Below are positions 8,107 through 16,937 of a stretch of DNA of 64,000 nt, piece after piece (position 1 is the stretch's first letter; every line of letters starts with the position of its first letter). The notes beneath the pieces are model-generated. The model made no database searches. It saw only the letters and a program-made list of their open reading frames with translations, and was not told the DNA's origin. Origin of the DNA: Bacteroidales bacterium MB20-C3-3. Its GTDB lineage: Bacteria > Bacteroidota > Bacteroidia > Bacteroidales > UBA932. The position numbers were made by a program, and so were the translations under genes. The stretch covers positions 682,001-746,000 of the forward strand of contig CP141202.1 in NCBI GenBank assembly GCA_035609245.1. The letters run 5' to 3'.

Positions 8107-9129
8107 TTGAGACCAGGGAAATCATACTTCAGAATATACGCAGCAATTGCCGTTTCACTTGTTGTTCTGATAATAATGAATCTAATTCTGGGCTCTGTTA
8201 TTATCCCTGTCAGAGAGTTATTTGCCTCTATAACAAACAGCTCATCAATATCCTATGTGAATGATATTTTGTGGAATTTCAGGATTCCAAAGGTTATTAC
8301 GGCTCTTCTGGCAGGAGTTGCACTCTCAGTTTGCGGCCTTCAGATGCAGACCCTTTTCAGAAACCCTCTTGCTGACCCGTTTATACTGGGAATTAGTTCC
8401 GGTGCCGGACTAGGAGTAGCCCTCTTTGTAATGGGCTCATCGGCCTTTGGCATTACTATGGCCGGCAGCATTTTTTTTAACCTGGGAATTGCAGCTGCAG
8501 CCTGGGCAGGAGCTGCCGGAGTCACCCTTTTGATACTTCTTGTATCTCACCGTCTAAAGGAGAACTCTTCACTGCTTATTTTTGGCATCATGATTGGCAG
8601 TATTACAAGTGCAATAATTACTTTGATACAATATTTCTCATCCTCTTCTGAATTAAAGGCCTTTGTCACATGGACAATGGGGAGTTTCTCAGGCCTTACC
8701 AGTGCTCAGATCTGGATAATGTCCATGCTGGTTTTTCCCGGTATAGTGCTCTCTGTCTACAATATAAAAGAGTTAAATATCCTTCTTCAGGGGGAGGCCT
8801 ATGCAAAAAGTCTGGGACTCAATCTTGAGAGAACACGCAGAAGAATACTTATTGCCACCACTCTTCTTGCCGGCAGTATTACTGCTTTTTGCGGTCCAAT
8901 CGGCTTTATAGGAATAGCAGTACCTCACATTGCAAGGCTACTCTTCAGAAATGCAGATCATAAAGTACTGGTACCCGCCACAGCCCTTACAGGAGCAGCA
9001 ATTATGGTATTTACAGATATGGTTGCTCAACTCCCCGGACAATCCGGAGTAATCCCGATAAACACAGTAAGTGCCCTTATTGGAGTTCCGGTAATTTTAT
9101 ATTTAATTATGAAAAGCAGATTTGCATGA
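8107..9129 (+). CDS. FecCD/BtuC-family ABC transporter permease
   Basis: 340 residues with about ten hydrophobic segments. It has the family hallmarks: FRIPKVITALLAGVALSVCGLQMQ at residues 58-80, RNPLADPFILGISSGA after it, and GPIGFIGIAVPHIAR (the loop contacting the ATPase) near residue 260. Such permeases import ferric siderophores, haem or cobalamin through a periplasmic binding protein that is not present in this window, so the substrate is unresolved. The start is TTG at 8107; the next ATG (8176) would cut the first membrane helix. The stop overlaps the ATPase start by four bases (ATGA). Confidence 0.88.
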   Translation: MRPGKSYFRIYAAIAVSLVVLIIMNLILGSVIIPVRELFASITNSSSISYVNDILWNFRIPKVITALLAGVALSVCGLQMQTLFRNPLADPFILGISSGAGLGVALFVMGSSAFGITMAGSIFFNLGIAAAAWAGAAGVTLLILLVSHRLKENSSLLIFGIMIGSITSAIITLIQYFSSSSELKAFVTWTMGSFSGLTSAQIWIMSMLVFPGIVLSVYNIKELNILLQGEAYAKSLGLNLERTRRRILIATTLLAGSITAFCGPIGFIGIAVPHIARLLFRNADHKVLVPATALTGAAIMVFTDMVAQLPGQSGVIPINTVSALIGVPVILYLIMKSRFA

Positions 9130-9884
9130 GCGGAGAACTTCTCATAATGGAAAGCCTCAGGCTGGGATATGACAGGGAGATCTACGGACCTGTTGACGCC
9201 TCTGCTTCTCCCGGAGAGATGATAGCTTTGGTTGGGCCGAATGGTGTGGGGAAAAGTACTCTTCTTAAAAGTATTTCCGGTATCCAGCACTTCAGGTCAG
9301 GTGTGATCAGATTAGACTCAAGAGATATCAGAAAAATAGGCCACACAGAGATTGCCTCCCTCATCTCTTTTGTACCTTCTCAAAGCCCCAGGGCAAAGAA
9401 CCTATCTCTTTTTGATATGGTATCATCCGGCTGTTTCAACAGAACAAACTGGCTGGGAGAGACCACAGAAGAGGACAGGATGCTGATTATTGAGACGCTT
9501 GACAGAGTTGGGCTAAACGGCTTTGCGGAGAGAGACTCCAGCCAGCTTAGTGACGGAGAGTTTCAGAGAGCTGCAATAGCCCGCTCTTTAGTTCAGCAAA
9601 GTGGTATAATTCTTCTTGATGAGCCAACAGCCTTCCTGGACATTGAGAATAAGCTGATAATAACAAGGTTGCTCAAAAAGCTTGCAACAGAAGAGAAGAG
9701 ATGTATAATATTCTCAACCCACGACCTGCAACTAGCAATAAAACTGTGTGACAAAATCTGGCTTATGGGGAGCGATGGCTTTCACCAGGGAGCCCCTTCA
9801 GAATTAATAGAAAATGGAGCCTTTGATACTATGTTCAAAGACTCCACTCTAAAATTTGACAAAACCCTTTATACCTTTGTCTAG
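9126..9884 (+). CDS. ABC transporter ATP-binding protein (FecE/BtuD type)
   Basis: 252 residues with Walker A GPNGVGKST (around residue 38), a Q-loop region, the signature LSDGEFQRAAIARSL (LSDGE replaces LSGGQ, common in this subfamily), Walker B IILLDEPTAFLD and the switch His in FSTHD. It powers the FecCD-type permease encoded just upstream with a 4-base overlap. No solute-binding protein or TonB receptor gene is adjacent, so uptake of siderophore, haem or B12 are all possible. The gene ends convergently with the aminotransferase: both use the palindrome CTAG (9881-9884) as stop codon. Confidence 0.9.
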   Translation: MSGELLIMESLRLGYDREIYGPVDASASPGEMIALVGPNGVGKSTLLKSISGIQHFRSGVIRLDSRDIRKIGHTEIASLISFVPSQSPRAKNLSLFDMVSSGCFNRTNWLGETTEEDRMLIIETLDRVGLNGFAERDSSQLSDGEFQRAAIARSLVQQSGIILLDEPTAFLDIENKLIITRLLKKLATEEKRCIIFSTHDLQLAIKLCDKIWLMGSDGFHQGAPSELIENGAFDTMFKDSTLKFDKTLYTFV

Positions 9885-11101
9885 AATGTAGTTGGCGTTT
9901 CCGGTTTTGGCGCTGTCTCAAACATTTTTGCAATAGCTTTTGCCAGTCTCTTTACACCCTCCTCAGTTCTCTCTTCATTCATAAAAGAGAAGTTAATCCT
10001 CATTGTATTCTTACCTGAACCATCGCAGTGGAAGGCCTCTCCAATAACAAAGGCCACATCCTCCTTGATTGCAACATTAAACAGCTCAGTAGCATCATAT
10101 CCCTCAGGAAGAGTTACAAAGAGGAAGAGGCCACCCTCAGGTGTTGTCCACTTAACCCCTTCAGGCATATATTTTTCGAAACAAGAGATCATATGGTCTC
10201 TCTTTATTCTGTACATATCAATTGTCTTCTTGAGATTTTTGTCAAAAAGGCCCTTCTCAAGATATCTTGCGGCAACTGCCTGATCAAAAACAGGAGCACA
10301 AAGGTCTGTAGACTGTTTTGCTACAATTAACTTCTCAATTATGTTTGTTGGAGCAATTATCCAGCCAAGACGGAAGCCGGGCAGGAAGGTTTTAGAGAAT
10401 GTACCAAGAAGAACAACTCTTTCGTTATCCATAGAGTACATCATAGGCATCTCTACTCCGTCAAATCTAAGCTCTCTGTATGGACTATCTTCAATTACAA
10501 GAAGATCATATTTTTTTGCAACTGCCAGAACATCTTTTCTTTGCTGAACACTCATTGTTATTCCTGACGGATTCTGAAAATCAGGAATTGCATAAATAAA
10601 TTTTGGTTTTTTACCACTTCCCATAAGAGCCTTAACAACAACATCAAGCTCTTCATCCTTTGTAATACCAATTGGTTTAGCCTGATATGACCAGAATGCC
10701 TGAAGCGCCCCAAGATAAGAAGGCAAACCGCAAATCAAAGTATCACCCGGGTCGATAAATATCTTTGTAACAAGGTCTATAGCCTGCTGAGAAGATGTTG
10801 TAATAAGAATATTCTCCTTTGAAATCTCCAGCCCTTGCTCACGGTAGCGTGTTGCCAGCAACTCCCTGAGTTTTGCGTTACCCTCTGTAGGTCCGTACTG
10901 AAGGGCAGATGTACTCTCCTGCTCCAGAACCTCCTGCATGATAACCTTTAAATCCTCAACCGGGAAGGTAGCAGGATTTGGAAAACCACCTGCAAAAGAG
11001 ATTACTTCCGGTCTGTTTGCTACGCTTAAAAGGTCTCTGATTGCAGACCTTCTCATGCTCTTGGCATTGGCAGAAAGAATGTTTTGAATGTTCATGGCCA
11101 T
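9881..11101 (-). CDS. PLP-dependent aminotransferase (class I/II, MocR/LysN-like domain)
   Basis: 406 residues of the fold-type I aminotransferase family. It has FAGGFPNP near residue 36, the LQYGPTEG segment, IPDFQNPSG in the middle, the Asp-Ser-Pro-Tyr stretch EDSPYRELRF that contacts the PLP ring and the Schiff-base Lys in GTFSKTFLPGFRLGW. The best-fitting relatives are 2-aminoadipate or aromatic/branched-chain aminotransferases; exact substrates cannot be read from sequence. No N-terminal GntR domain is present. The start may be ATG at 11101 or 11095. A well-spaced promoter is visible upstream. It is a single-gene unit between converging and diverging neighbours. Confidence 0.88.
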   Translation of the reverse strand: MAMNIQNILSANAKSMRRSAIRDLLSVANRPEVISFAGGFPNPATFPVEDLKVIMQEVLEQESTSALQYGPTEGNAKLRELLATRYREQGLEISKENILITTSSQQAIDLVTKIFIDPGDTLICGLPSYLGALQAFWSYQAKPIGITKDEELDVVVKALMGSGKKPKFIYAIPDFQNPSGITMSVQQRKDVLAVAKKYDLLVIEDSPYRELRFDGVEMPMMYSMDNERVVLLGTFSKTFLPGFRLGWIIAPTNIIEKLIVAKQSTDLCAPVFDQAVAARYLEKGLFDKNLKKTIDMYRIKRDHMISCFEKYMPEGVKWTTPEGGLFLFVTLPEGYDATELFNVAIKEDVAFVIGEAFHCDGSGKNTMRINFSFMNEERTEEGVKRLAKAIAKMFETAPKPETPTTF

Positions 11102-11119
11102 ATATTAGTTAGTTTTTTA

Positions 11120-11150
11120 CAAAAATAAAGAATTGTTATAAAAATTCAAA
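11120..11150 (-). promoter_or_regulatory. Promoter of the aminotransferase gene (TTTG-N19-TATTTTTG)
   Basis: On the minus strand TTTG (11150-11147), a 19-base spacer and TATTTTTG (11127-11120) match the Bacteroidetes consensus. The predicted 5' leader is only about 10-15 bases. The rest of 11102-11256 is AT-rich; TACTTTTG at 11238-11245 on the plus strand is a likely -7 box for queD, without a clear -33 partner. Confidence 0.65.
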
Positions 11151-11256
11151 GTTTAATTTACTTTTTTAATTAATCAGGCGACATTTCATTACATCCCGTT
11201 AGCCAAACGGTCAAAAGGCAGATTCCCTAATTTTTAGTACTTTTGCAAAAAAATGT

Positions 11257-11697
11257 ATGTCAACAATAAGAATAACCAAAGAATTTCGTTTTGAAGGGGC
11301 TCACGCTCTTCAAAACTATGATGGCAAATGCAGACATATACACGGCCACTCCTACAGACTATTTGTCACGCTCAAGGGAAGTCCCATTGCTGAGGCTTCA
11401 AGTCCAAAAAACGGAATGGTAGTTGATTTTGGCGATCTTAAGAGAGTCGTAAATAAATATATAGTTGATCCGTTTGACCACGCACTTCTGCTCAGAAGCG
11501 ATGCTCCTGTTAAAGAGGAGATATCAGCAGCCTACCAGAATGTAATCATTCTTGACTTCCAGCCCACCTGTGAAAACCTGGCCATTTACTTTGCCGGGCT
11601 ATTAAAGGATAATCTGCCTGACGGGACAACTCTCCATAGCATTAAGCTGTACGAAACACCTACATCTTTTGTAGAGTGGCTTGCATCTGAAAATTAG
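11257..11697 (+). CDS. queD: 6-carboxytetrahydropterin synthase QueD family
   Basis: 146 residues. Zinc ligands are present in FEGAHAL (His) and HIHGHSY (two His), and the catalytic Cys in GKCRH. The segment VVDFGDLKRVV with DHALLL and the C-terminal ETPTSFVEW are the family's substrate-binding parts. The enzyme converts dihydroneopterin triphosphate to 6-carboxytetrahydropterin in queuosine synthesis; 6-pyruvoyl tetrahydropterin synthase homologs share the fold, but the QueD function is usual in bacteria. No other queuosine genes are in the window. It is followed seven bases later by polA. Confidence 0.88.
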   Translation: MSTIRITKEFRFEGAHALQNYDGKCRHIHGHSYRLFVTLKGSPIAEASSPKNGMVVDFGDLKRVVNKYIVDPFDHALLLRSDAPVKEEISAAYQNVIILDFQPTCENLAIYFAGLLKDNLPDGTTLHSIKLYETPTSFVEWLASEN

Positions 11698-11704
11698 AAA
11701 AAAT

Positions 11705-14356
11705 ATGAAAAAGCTATACCTGATTGATGGTCACGCCCTGATTTTTCGTTCATATTATGCCTTTCTGAGAAGGCCGATGATAAACTCCAAAGGGGAAGAT
11801 ACATCTATTCTTTTCGGGTTTACAAAGACTCTGACAGATTTGATTATCCGGGAGAGACCATCACACCTGGCTGTAGCTTTTGACCCTCCGTCAAAGACAT
11901 TCCGCCACGAACTCTACCCCCTTTACAAGGCAAACAGAGCAGAGACACCTGAGTTGATTAAAAGTGCACTGGACCCCCTGATTGAAATAGTCAGCTCAAT
12001 GTCTATTCCTGTTTTGATGAGACCCGGATTTGAGGCAGATGATGTAATAGGAACGCTGGCAAAAAAGGCAGAGAGTGAAGGGTTCACAGTTTTTATGCTG
12101 ACTCCTGATAAAGACTACGGTCAATTGGTTTCTGAAAAAATATTTCAGTGTAAGCCGGGAAAAAATGGTGGAGAGAATATAATAATAGGTCCAGAGCAGA
12201 TTAAAGAGGAGTATGGAATTAATGATCCCCGGAGCGTTATTGATATTCTGGCAATTTGGGGAGACGCCTCTGACAATGTACCCGGAGTCAGAGGAGTTGG
12301 AGAGGTTGGCTCCAGAAAGCTGATTCAGAAATACGGAACCGTTGAAAACATTTACAAACATTTAGATGAGTTACCTGCCAAACAACAGGATGCATTCAGA
12401 GAGGCGGAGAGTCACATCTCCCTGAGTAAACATCTTGTCACAATTGAGACATCTGTGGATGTAGAGTGCAAAGAGGATGATCTTATCCTTGGCACTCCTC
12501 ACTTTGCTGAGCTCAAAAAATTGTTTGACAAATATGAATTTCCATCTCTTAAGAGGCAGATTCCTCAACTTGAAGAGATTTTTATAACAGACAAAAGTAT
12601 AACTCTTACAGAGGCAACAGCTTCTGAAGAAAAATCAGGCAATACCCTAAGTTTTTCAGTTGCAACACCAGATAAAGTGATTGAAGAGGCTATAATCAAG
12701 GGAATAGTGGGAGTCAGTGTCAGGGGGAATAAAATCTCAATAAGCTCATCAAATCTTGTTGCAAACCTCCGCCCTGATCAAAAGATTTTACTCAGAGATA
12801 TCCTGCAGAATAGAGATGTTACCATATGCGGATTTGATATTAAATCGCTGCTCAATTCTATGTCTGCAATTGGTATAAAACCTCTTGGAAAATTGTGGGA
12901 TGTTGAGCTTATGCACTATCTTCTCATGCCGGAGAGATCACATAAAATTGAGATACTATCCCAGTCATATCTTGGAATCAACCTGGAATCAGAGAAGGAG
13001 CTTGTGCAGGCAGATCTCTTTTCATCACAAAACATTGCAGCCGAGGAGGAGTCCGGAGAGAAGCTTAACGCAGAGGCATCAGTAATGATCCCCCTTGCTC
13101 AGAAACTTAGAGAGGAGCTGGAGAGGGGAGGTACTTTAAAGCTTTATGAAGATATTGAGATGCCCCTGATTTATGTACTTGCCTCTATGGAACAGGAGGG
13201 GATAAACCTTGACACAGCAATGCTAAAAGAGTATGGCATGGCCCTCTCAAAAGAGCTTGATGATATTGAAAAGAGGGTGAGGGAGATGGCTGAGGATCCC
13301 TCTCTTAATGTATCATCCCCAAAACAGCTCTCTGTCATTCTTTACGACAAGATGGATCTGGGATTAGGCAAAAAGGGAGGGGGAAGATCTACCGATGAGG
13401 AGACTCTGATGGAGATAATTGATAAACATCCTATTATTCCTGCAATATTGGAGTACAGGAATCTTAAAAAACTCATTTCTACATATATAGAGCCACTTCC
13501 GGCTCTTGTATCGGGAAGCAGCGGAAAGCTTCACACCACATACAATCAAGCTCTTACAGCAACCGGAAGACTTAGCTCTGTAAAGCCCAATCTTCAGAAC
13601 ATACCAATAAGAACAGAACGGGGCAGAGAGATAAGGAGGGCATTTATACCATCAAGACCAGATGGAGTGATACTATCTGCAGATTACTCCCAGATTGAAT
13701 TAAGGCTGATGGCCCACATGAGCGGTGACCCCGATTTCATTGACGCATTCAGACAGGGCAGAGATATCCATTCGGCTACTGCATCAAAGATATTTGGTAT
13801 ACCGGAGGAGGAACTGACAAAGGAGCAGAGGGGAAGGGCAAAAACTGCCAATTTTGGAATTATATACGGGATCTCATCTTTTGGGCTCTCCCAGAGGTTG
13901 AATATTCCAAGGGCAGAGTCAAAAAAACTTATTGAAGATTACTTCAGAAGCTATCCTAAGGTGAAGGAGTACATGACCGGCATGACAGAGATGGCAAAAA
14001 AGGATGGATATGTAACTACTCTCTACGGAAGAAGAAGATACCTCCCGGATATTAATTCCAGGAATCAGGTGGTGAGAGGACTGGCAGAGAGGAATGCGGT
14101 AAACGCACCTATACAGGGGAGTGCAGCTGATATTATTAAAGTTGCTATGATTCGCCTCTGGAAAAGGTTGCAAAATGAGAATTTAAAGAGCAAGATGGTA
14201 CTGCAGGTTCATGACGAACTGGTCTTTGATGTTTTTCCCGGTGAAGAGGAGATACTTTCAGTAATTGTCAAGGAGGAGATGGAGAGAGTAATTGAACTAT
14301 CTGTTCCGCTAACCGTTGAATGTCAGTATGGGAGAAATTGGCTTGAAGCACATTAA
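11705..14356 (+). CDS. polA: DNA polymerase I
   Basis: About 883 residues from ATG 11705 (MKKLYLIDGHALIFRSYY). Order: 5'-nuclease domain (Asp-rich metal sites in GFEADDVIG and WGDASDNVPG, residues 1-290), a central 3'-5' exonuclease-like domain, and the polymerase domain with motif A SADYSQIELR, motif B RAKTANFGIIYG and motif C QVHDELVF. The central domain lacks the Asp-x-Glu exonuclease I motif (the matching stretch reads FSVATPDKV), and the other exonuclease acidic residues are not evident, so proofreading is probably lost. The enzyme fills gaps and removes RNA primers. It overlaps the sigma factor gene by 29 bases. Confidence 0.97.
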   Translation: MKKLYLIDGHALIFRSYYAFLRRPMINSKGEDTSILFGFTKTLTDLIIRERPSHLAVAFDPPSKTFRHELYPLYKANRAETPELIKSALDPLIEIVSSMSIPVLMRPGFEADDVIGTLAKKAESEGFTVFMLTPDKDYGQLVSEKIFQCKPGKNGGENIIIGPEQIKEEYGINDPRSVIDILAIWGDASDNVPGVRGVGEVGSRKLIQKYGTVENIYKHLDELPAKQQDAFREAESHISLSKHLVTIETSVDVECKEDDLILGTPHFAELKKLFDKYEFPSLKRQIPQLEEIFITDKSITLTEATASEEKSGNTLSFSVATPDKVIEEAIIKGIVGVSVRGNKISISSSNLVANLRPDQKILLRDILQNRDVTICGFDIKSLLNSMSAIGIKPLGKLWDVELMHYLLMPERSHKIEILSQSYLGINLESEKELVQADLFSSQNIAAEEESGEKLNAEASVMIPLAQKLREELERGGTLKLYEDIEMPLIYVLASMEQEGINLDTAMLKEYGMALSKELDDIEKRVREMAEDPSLNVSSPKQLSVILYDKMDLGLGKKGGGRSTDEETLMEIIDKHPIIPAILEYRNLKKLISTYIEPLPALVSGSSGKLHTTYNQALTATGRLSSVKPNLQNIPIRTERGREIRRAFIPSRPDGVILSADYSQIELRLMAHMSGDPDFIDAFRQGRDIHSATASKIFGIPEEELTKEQRGRAKTANFGIIYGISSFGLSQRLNIPRAESKKLIEDYFRSYPKVKEYMTGMTEMAKKDGYVTTLYGRRRYLPDINSRNQVVRGLAERNAVNAPIQGSAADIIKVAMIRLWKRLQNENLKSKMVLQVHDELVFDVFPGEEEILSVIVKEEMERVIELSVPLTVECQYGRNWLEAH

Positions 14357-14924
14357 GGAAGAATCGGACAAGTCACTTGCCAGACTCTCTGCCAGCGGGA
14401 GCCAGGAGGCATCGCGTGAGCTTGTAAAAAGATATTCTGAAAAGATAAAGAAGCATATAGGAACACTGGTCTCTGACACCCGCGATACTGAAGATATATC
14501 ACAGGAGGTCTTTGCCAAAGCTTTCCAGATGATAGAGAGTTATAATCCGGAATTTGCATTCTCAACCTGGATATATACTATTGCAAGAAACAGCAGTATC
14601 GACTTTATAAGGCGGAAGAGGGTTACCACCAGATCCCTGGAACTATTTGAAGGTTCTGACGAGGCTTCCGGGGGAGATCATTGGGTACCAAGTCCGGAAG
14701 AGCACCTTATCTACGAACAGGAGATAGAGAAAATACAAAAGGCGATAAATCTGCTGCCAGATCTTTACAGGGTTGTTGCAGAGATGAGATTTATTCATGA
14801 ATATGCATACGAGGAGATGGCCAAAGAGCTGGCTCTTCCGGTTGGAACAATTAAAAGCAGAGTAAGAAGAGCAAAAGAGAGATTACAGAAAGATGGAAAC
14901 CTTAATATTCAACTACTTCCCTGA
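14328..14924 (+). CDS. ECF-type RNA polymerase sigma factor
   Basis: About 198 residues from ATG 14328, which lies inside the end of polA. Sigma region 2 is clear (DTEDISQEVFAKAF followed by FSTWIYTIARNSSIDFIRRKR), with a short acidic linker and then region 4 with a helix-turn-helix (YAYEEMAKELALPVGTIKSRVRRAKERL). It directs RNA polymerase to an unknown set of promoters. No anti-sigma gene follows; rsmG starts within its last 32 bases. Its tight placement between polA and rsmG implies it is expressed with housekeeping genes rather than only under stress. Confidence 0.9.
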   Translation: MGEIGLKHIKEESDKSLARLSASGSQEASRELVKRYSEKIKKHIGTLVSDTRDTEDISQEVFAKAFQMIESYNPEFAFSTWIYTIARNSSIDFIRRKRVTTRSLELFEGSDEASGGDHWVPSPEEHLIYEQEIEKIQKAINLLPDLYRVVAEMRFIHEYAYEEMAKELALPVGTIKSRVRRAKERLQKDGNLNIQLLP

Positions 14925-15537
14925 CCTTACACCTAAGCAGAGAGAGCAAATTACTGCTCTCTTCCCTCTTTACAAAGAATGGAACTCAAAAATTAATGTT
15001 GTATCCAGAAAGGATATTGACAACTTGTATTTGCATCATGTTTTACATTCGATGGCAATAGCTAAGGTTCTTTCACCACCTCCCCTCTCCCGCATACTGG
15101 ATGTTGGTACCGGCGGAGGCTTCCCCGGAATACCCTTAGCAATACTCTTCCCGGAAAGTCATTTTACTCTGTGCGACTCAATCGGCAAAAAGATACTTGT
15201 AGCTGAAAGTGTAGCCGGGGAGTTAGGACTCTCAAATGTTTCTGCAGTAAATAAAAGAGCCGAGGAGATTGAGGGCAGTTTTAATTTTGTTGTATCCAGG
15301 GCTGTTACTGAATTAAAGAGTTTTCTGCCATGGGTGTGGAGTAAAATTCTCAACGGGGAGAGAGATGGGATAGCCGGTGGCGTCTATTATCTCAAGGGTG
15401 GCGATCTTAAGATAGAGCTGGCTGAAGCAACCCAAAGAATGAAGCTCTCACCATCCCGGATTACCCAATACAGGATATCTGAGATATTTAAAGAGCCATT
15501 TTTTGAAGAAAAAAAGATAATATTCATAAAACGGTAG
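14893..15537 (+). CDS. rsmG: 16S rRNA (guanine(527)-N7)-methyltransferase RsmG
   Basis: 214 residues. The N-terminal helices contain YKEWNSKINVVSRKD and LYLHHVLHSMAI, typical of GidB/RsmG. The SAM site ILDVGTGGGFPGIPLAILFP (about residues 70-89) is a near-perfect family signature, followed by VSRAV near residue 135. It methylates G527 of 16S rRNA; its loss gives low-level streptomycin resistance in other bacteria. The start overlaps the sigma factor gene by 32 bases. A promoter for rpmH begins nine bases after its stop. Confidence 0.95.
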   Translation: METLIFNYFPDLTPKQREQITALFPLYKEWNSKINVVSRKDIDNLYLHHVLHSMAIAKVLSPPPLSRILDVGTGGGFPGIPLAILFPESHFTLCDSIGKKILVAESVAGELGLSNVSAVNKRAEEIEGSFNFVVSRAVTELKSFLPWVWSKILNGERDGIAGGVYYLKGGDLKIELAEATQRMKLSPSRITQYRISEIFKEPFFEEKKIIFIKR

Positions 15538-15545
15538 CATAAATA

Positions 15546-15576
15546 TTTGCGTTTAAAAACATTTTGCATATCTTTG
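15546..15576 (+). promoter_or_regulatory. Promoter of rpmH (TTTG-N19-TATCTTTG)
   Basis: TTTG at 15546-15549, a 19-base spacer, and TATCTTTG at 15569-15576: the strongest form of the Bacteroidetes promoter. It gives rpmH its own transcript with a leader of about 35 bases. Confidence 0.8.
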
Positions 15577-15616
15577 CACTCCCTTTTGCGAAAATAATAA
15601 TAGTAGAATATATACC

Positions 15617-15769
15617 ATGAAACGCACTTTTCAACCATCATTACGCAAGCGCCGCAACAAGCACGGCTTTCGTGAGCGCATGTCAACACCTAACGGCCGT
15701 CGGGTTCTTGCTGCACGCCGTCGTCGTGGACGCAAAAAACTGACTGTGTCATCTGAAGATCGTTTCTAA
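15617..15769 (+). CDS. rpmH: 50S ribosomal protein L34
   Basis: A 50-residue, very basic protein starting [18 protein letters not shown] and containing [16 protein letters not shown], the universal L34 pattern. Bacterial L34 is usually 44-50 residues; the extra C-terminal residues (VSSEDRF) fit Bacteroidetes. Codon use is rich in CGC and CGT for Arg, unlike the AGA-rich neighbours, as expected for a highly expressed ribosomal gene. It has its own promoter and terminator, and no dnaA or rnpA next to it, unlike the classic arrangement. Confidence 0.98.
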   Translation: MKRTFQPSLRKRRNKHGFRERMSTPNGRRVLAARRRRGRKKLTVSSEDRF

Positions 15770-15800
15770 TCTGTAAGAGGCATAAATGAGATTCATTTAA

Positions 15801-15825
15801 AGAGGCTCCATAAGGCCTCTTTTTT
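15801..15825 (+). terminator. Rho-independent terminator of rpmH
   Basis: AGAGGC, loop of eight bases, GCCTCT, then TTTTT. A TATATTTG box at 15828-15835, just past it, may be the -7 element for mqnE. Confidence 0.8.
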
Positions 15826-15858
15826 GTTATATTTGCCACTCAAAATAATATTCAGAAA

Positions 15859-16914
15859 ATGGCAAGAAGAGTTGGATTTGAAGAGGCCCTCTCACTGTAC
15901 AAAAACACAGATATGAACCTCATATCCCGTTTGGCTTCTGAGATAAGAGAAGAAATTAACGGGAACAGAGTATACTATAACAGAAATTTTCACCTTGAAC
16001 CAAGCAATGTATGTCTCCACAGATGTACCTTCTGCTCATACAGAAGAGAGAGTGACCAGGAGGCCGGAGCCTGGTCAATGGATATAAATGATATCAGGGA
16101 GTATTGCCGGGATAAATACAAAAACGGAGAGACCGAGGTCCATATTGTGGGCAGTGTCCACCCTGACAGAGATTTTAATTATTATCTATCTGTTGTGGAT
16201 GCAGTGAGGGAAGAGCTTCCTGAAACTGTAACAATTAAGGCATATACTGCAGTTGAGATTGATGATATGACAAAATCATCCGGCCTTTCACCTAAAGAGG
16301 TTCTCTCAAAATTAATGGAGAGAGGGGTAAAACTATTACCTGGAGGTGGCGCAGAGATTTTCAATCCAAAAATACGAGACCAGATATGTCCCGACAAAAC
16401 TGATAGCAAAAGATGGCTTGAAATTCACAAAGAGGCCCACAAACTGGGGATGAGGACAAACTGCACCATGCTTTTTGGGCACATTGAGAGCAGAAGAGAC
16501 CGGATTGAACACCTTATGGCCCTTAGAGACCTTCAAGATGAGACAGGGGGATTTGACGCCTTTATTCCGCTTCTGTTCAAACCCTCTAATAATCCCCTCT
16601 CCCACCTTGGAGAGTTGAACATAATTGAGGTGCTTAAAACATTTGCCATCTCCAGAATTGTTCTTGACAATATTCCTCATATTAAATCATACTGGCCTAT
16701 GCTTGGAAAAGATATGTGCCAGCTGGCTCTATTATACGGAGCCGATGATATGGATGGTACAATAAACGACTCTACCAAAATTTATAGTATGGCAGGATCA
16801 AAAGAGAAAAACCCTCACATGACCACATCTGATCTGGAGCGTATGGCTGCTGAGACAGGTTACGAGGCCGTAGAGAGAGACAGTTTTTACAACATTATCA
16901 TAAAAAAATCATAA
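15859..16914 (+). CDS. mqnE: Aminofutalosine synthase MqnE (radical SAM)
   Basis: 351 residues. The radical-SAM cluster motif is CLHRCTFC (C-x3-C-x2-C) preceded by HLEPSNV, the form characteristic of MqnE rather than MqnC or CofH. The TIM-barrel continues with EVHIVGSVHPD and a glycine-rich LLPGGGAEIF, then NCTMLFGHIE. MqnE joins a chorismate-derived enolpyruvyl benzoate to adenosine in the futalosine route to menaquinone. The other mqn genes are not in this window. The call rests on the CxxxCxxC context; CofH-like relatives share the fold, but deazaflavin synthesis is not expected here. Confidence 0.85.
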   Translation: MARRVGFEEALSLYKNTDMNLISRLASEIREEINGNRVYYNRNFHLEPSNVCLHRCTFCSYRRESDQEAGAWSMDINDIREYCRDKYKNGETEVHIVGSVHPDRDFNYYLSVVDAVREELPETVTIKAYTAVEIDDMTKSSGLSPKEVLSKLMERGVKLLPGGGAEIFNPKIRDQICPDKTDSKRWLEIHKEAHKLGMRTNCTMLFGHIESRRDRIEHLMALRDLQDETGGFDAFIPLLFKPSNNPLSHLGELNIIEVLKTFAISRIVLDNIPHIKSYWPMLGKDMCQLALLYGADDMDGTINDSTKIYSMAGSKEKNPHMTTSDLERMAAETGYEAVERDSFYNIIIKKS

Positions 16915-16937
16915 TTTTGTTTAAGAACAGGAAAAAG

